Of a DNA stretch of 64,000 nt, positions 62,060 to 64,000 are shown one piece after another. Source of the stretch: Paenibacillus sp. PAMC 26794 (GTDB taxonomy: Bacteria; Bacillota; Bacilli; Paenibacillales; Paenibacillaceae). The notes beneath the pieces were generated by a model. The model did not search any database, had not been told where the DNA came from, and worked only from the letters and a program-made list of their open reading frames with translations. Location of the stretch: NCBI RefSeq assembly GCF_000316035.1, contig NZ_ANHX01000091.1:62001-126000 (forward strand), in the 5' to 3' direction. The position numbers were made by a program, and so were the translations under genes. Numbering within the stretch: the stretch's first letter is position 1; every line of letters starts with the position of its first letter.

Positions 62060-63253
62060 ATGAGCAGTATTCCCAAAATCGTCATCCTCGGCGCGGGCTA
62101 TGGCGGGATTCTGACAGCCCAGCGGCTGCAGAAGGAATTGAACTATAACGAGGCCGACGTCACATTGGTGAACCGGCATGATTATCATTATATTACTACA
62201 CATCTACATATGCCGGCAGCCGGCACGGATACCATTGAGCATGCAAGAGTCCCTATTTCGAAGCTGATTGATGAGTTCAAGATTGATCTGGTCAAGTCTT
62301 CCGTGAAGGAGATTCGTCTGCAGGATCGGAAGATTATTCTGGAGGACGGCACGTTATCCTATGATTATCTGATTATTGGACTAGGCGGTGAGCCTGAAAC
62401 CTTCGGTATTCCGGGGATGCTCGATCACGCCATGACGATCCGCAGCATTAACTCGGTCAGATTGATTCGAGAACACATCGAATATCAATTTGCGATGTAC
62501 AAAAACGATAACAAACGAAATCGTATTCGGTTTGTCGTAGGTGGAGCGGGTTTCAGTGGTGTTGAATTCGTAGCTGAACTTGCAGATCGTATTCCACAGC
62601 TGTGCAAGGAGTTCGACGTGAATCCAAAACATGTGCACATCTATAATGTAGAGGCAGCACCTTCGGCCTTGCCTGGATTTGACCCGGAATTGGTAGAACA
62701 TGCGATGAACGTGCTGAAGAAGAAGGGCGTTACTTTCAAAATTGGTGTTCCAATCAAGCAATGTCTCCCGGACGGTGTTATTGTGGGTGAGGGTGAAAAG
62801 CTCGATGCGGCTACAGTCGTATGGACCGGCGGTATTCGCGGTAATTCACTGCTGGAACAGGCAGGTCTTGAAGTGATGCGAGGACGTGTGAAGGTAGATG
62901 ATTATCTGCGTGCCCCTGGACATGAGCATGTCTATGTCATCGGTGATAATTCACTTGTATTTAACCCGGAAGGACTGCCTTATCCGCCAACAGCCCAGAT
63001 TGCAATGCAGCAGGGGGTGAACTGTGCGAAGAACGTCGTGGCATCCATTCGCAAGAAACAGCCACAACCTTTTGTATTTACGAGCAAAGGCACAGTTGCC
63101 TCATTGGGTAAAGGTGAAGCTATTGCCGTTGTAGGCGGCAAGAAATACAAGGGCTGGAAAGCGGCACAGTTGAAGAAGCTGGTTGATCTGCGTTATCTGT
63201 TTATCATTGGTGGTATTCCGTTAGTCCTGAAGAAAGGGCGGTTTTTTGGATGA
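62060..63253 (+). CDS. ndh: Type II NADH dehydrogenase
   Basis: A 397-residue NDH-2 (YumB/Ndh-like) that passes electrons from NADH to menaquinone at the inner face of the membrane. FAD motif GAGYGG at residues 11-16, NADH motif VGGAGFSGVE near 163, VIGDNSLVF near 292 and the C-terminal membrane-contact region with AAQLKKLVDLRYLF. A GGAAGGGG site supports this ATG over the frame start 31 codons earlier. It overlaps the next gene by four bases (ATGA). Confidence 0.93.
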   Translation: MSSIPKIVILGAGYGGILTAQRLQKELNYNEADVTLVNRHDYHYITTHLHMPAAGTDTIEHARVPISKLIDEFKIDLVKSSVKEIRLQDRKIILEDGTLSYDYLIIGLGGEPETFGIPGMLDHAMTIRSINSVRLIREHIEYQFAMYKNDNKRNRIRFVVGGAGFSGVEFVAELADRIPQLCKEFDVNPKHVHIYNVEAAPSALPGFDPELVEHAMNVLKKKGVTFKIGVPIKQCLPDGVIVGEGEKLDAATVVWTGGIRGNSLLEQAGLEVMRGRVKVDDYLRAPGHEHVYVIGDNSLVFNPEGLPYPPTAQIAMQQGVNCAKNVVASIRKKQPQPFVFTSKGTVASLGKGEAIAVVGGKKYKGWKAAQLKKLVDLRYLFIIGGIPLVLKKGRFFG

Positions 63254-63504
63254 GACATTGCAGTGTTCAGGTCCGGGGACTATTAACGCGTGAGGAACTG
63301 GATCGATACAACGCCCTGATGCAGGTCGGTGGTTATCTGGAGGAACAGGATCAGTATGATCTGGCCTACATCGTGCAGAAAGAAGTGGATATTCTCATTA
63401 TGCCTGCGATTGAGCGGCTTAAAGAGAAGGGTCGTGACCGTGACCGGGCCACAGCCGAGTTCCTCGAATCGCTGAAAGCGGTTGATGAAGAGGACGAGGA
63501 TTAG
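63250..63504 (+). CDS. Hypothetical small protein downstream of ndh
   Basis: An 84-residue soluble, acidic, helical protein ending in an Asp/Glu run (VDEEDED). Its ATG overlaps the ndh stop, so it is translationally coupled. No family recognised. Repeat copy F begins within a few bases of its stop. Confidence 0.75.
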   Translation: MRHCSVQVRGLLTREELDRYNALMQVGGYLEEQDQYDLAYIVQKEVDILIMPAIERLKEKGRDRDRATAEFLESLKAVDEEDED

Positions 63505-63507
63505 AGA

Positions 63508-63654
63508 CATAACCTTCCAATCGCTGTTATCCCCAGATTTTTTGATTCCCTTTTGTTAAAGGGAAAATCCGGTGATAAAGGCGAACGCTTCGCTTTTTCA
63601 GGTTTTTTCTGTCCTTTCCGTTTTTTGTATAAATAAATAGTTCAAACTATATAG
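63508..63654. repeat. Palindromic MITE-like repeat, copy F
   Basis: Core AATCGCTGTTATCCCC ... CCCTTTTGTTAAAGGG ... GGTGATAAAGGCGAACG as in copy C, and the right arm TTTTTCTGTCCTTTCCG also matches copy C. The right end reads AGTTCAAACTATATAG. The left outer end is missing, as if the element were truncated at the preceding gene. Confidence 0.65.
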
Positions 63655-63690
63655 ATCTAAATCAAGCTTGAGGTAGTAGAATATTGATAC

Positions 63691-63746
63691 AAAATAAAGC
63701 ACCGCTGACAATATCCTTTACAGGAGATGTCGCGGTGCTTTATTTT
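63691..63746. terminator. Bidirectional terminator between repeat F and hemQ
   Basis: AAAATAAAGCACCGC pairs with GCGGTGCTTTATTTT, with an inner GACA/TGTC stem. Confidence 0.92.
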
Positions 63747-63760
63747 GCGTTGAGCTATTT

Positions 63761-64000
63761 TTACAACTTGAGCATCTCTTCCAGTTTTTCCTCATTCAGC
63801 AGACTTCCCACATAGAACGAACCGAATTCGCCATAACGGGCGCTAACTTCATCAAAACGCATCTCATAGACGAGTTTTTTGAACTGAAGCGCATCATCCG
63901 CAAACAGCGTAACGCCCCATTCCCAATCGTCGAAACCGACGGAGCCTGTAATGATCTGTTTTACTTTACCCGCATAGCTGCGTCCAATCATGCCGTGACT
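63761..64000 (-). CDS. hemQ: Coproheme decarboxylase HemQ, C-terminal part
   Basis: The last 80 codons of a chlorite-dismutase-family protein; the 5' part is outside the window. The sequence SHGMIGRSYAGKVKQIITGS, then GFDDWEWGVTLFADD and YEMRFDEVSARYGEFGSFY is the typical HemQ C-terminus. HemQ makes protoheme from coproheme in Gram-positive bacteria. The usual catalytic Tyr and heme-ligand His lie upstream and cannot be checked. Confidence 0.92.
   Translation of the reverse strand, partial: SHGMIGRSYAGKVKQIITGSVGFDDWEWGVTLFADDALQFKKLVYEMRFDEVSARYGEFGSFYVGSLLNEEKLEEMLKL

Noticed and set aside
1..64000. tRNA, rRNA, tmRNA, RNase P RNA, CRISPR arrays, phage or transposase genes
   Set aside because: None was recognised on reading both strands; short or divergent RNA genes could have been missed without a covariance search.

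Overview
The window reads as chromosome of a spore-forming, moderately GC-rich Firmicute, most likely a Paenibacillus. Evidence: two alpha/beta small acid-soluble spore protein genes, spore genes yunB, lytH and ylbJ, the sporulation checkpoint gene sda, Gram-positive lipoprotein signals, T-box and SAM riboswitches, a GH53 galactanase, and several blocks whose gene content matches the Bacillus subtilis yun/yut/yum region. No rRNA, tRNA, CRISPR array, phage or transposase gene was seen.

Layout. 0.1-8 kb: 6-phosphogluconate dehydrogenase and transaldolase, spore yunB/lytH, lipoyl synthase with yutD, NAD kinase, ylbJ, and a 33-residue membrane peptide. 8-18.5 kb: truncated haemoglobin, DUF2225 protein, a two-gene unit with a YycC-like peptide, oligopeptidase F, two spore SASP genes with sigma-G-like promoters, aldose epimerase, T-box-controlled trpS, a YfhP-like membrane protein and a Sco1 copper chaperone. 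18.5-27 kb: Toprim protein, the largest copy of a palindromic repeat, an MFS transporter, then a wall cluster (small membrane protein, multi-pass transglutaminase, two tandem class B penicillin-binding proteins). 27-31 kb: manganese ABC operon mntABCD behind an MntR-like box. 31-38.5 kb: a 235-nt leader with nested stems before a HAD phosphatase, DUF456 protein, MurJ-type flippase, DUF2515 protein, thioredoxin, heme A synthase and a HEPN protein. 38.5-41.6 kb: SAM riboswitch and metNIQ. 41.6-52.5 kb: a frameshifted DUF2167 gene, Fe-S genes (nfu, yutM), yuzB, yutJ, futalosine-pathway mqnE, and a less conserved block of secreted and membrane proteins. 52.5-64 kb: two repeat copies, GH53 galactanase, ppk/ppx behind a Pho-box-like array, a YheC/D-type protein, sda behind a DnaA-box cluster, ferredoxin-NADP reductase, NADH dehydrogenase behind Rex-like and cre-like sites, and the 3' end of hemQ.

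The genes are mainly core metabolism and sporulation. The most interesting non-coding signals are a dispersed, transposase-free palindromic repeat family (four clear copies, one degenerate and one cut by the window edge), the folded leader before the HAD gene, and readable regulatory sites linking sda to DnaA, ppk to phosphate, ndh to redox/carbon state and mntA to manganese. Coordinates of starts were moved to internal ATG/GTG/TTG codons where a ribosome binding site and family length supported it. No database search was possible; family names come from recognition of motifs and gene order.
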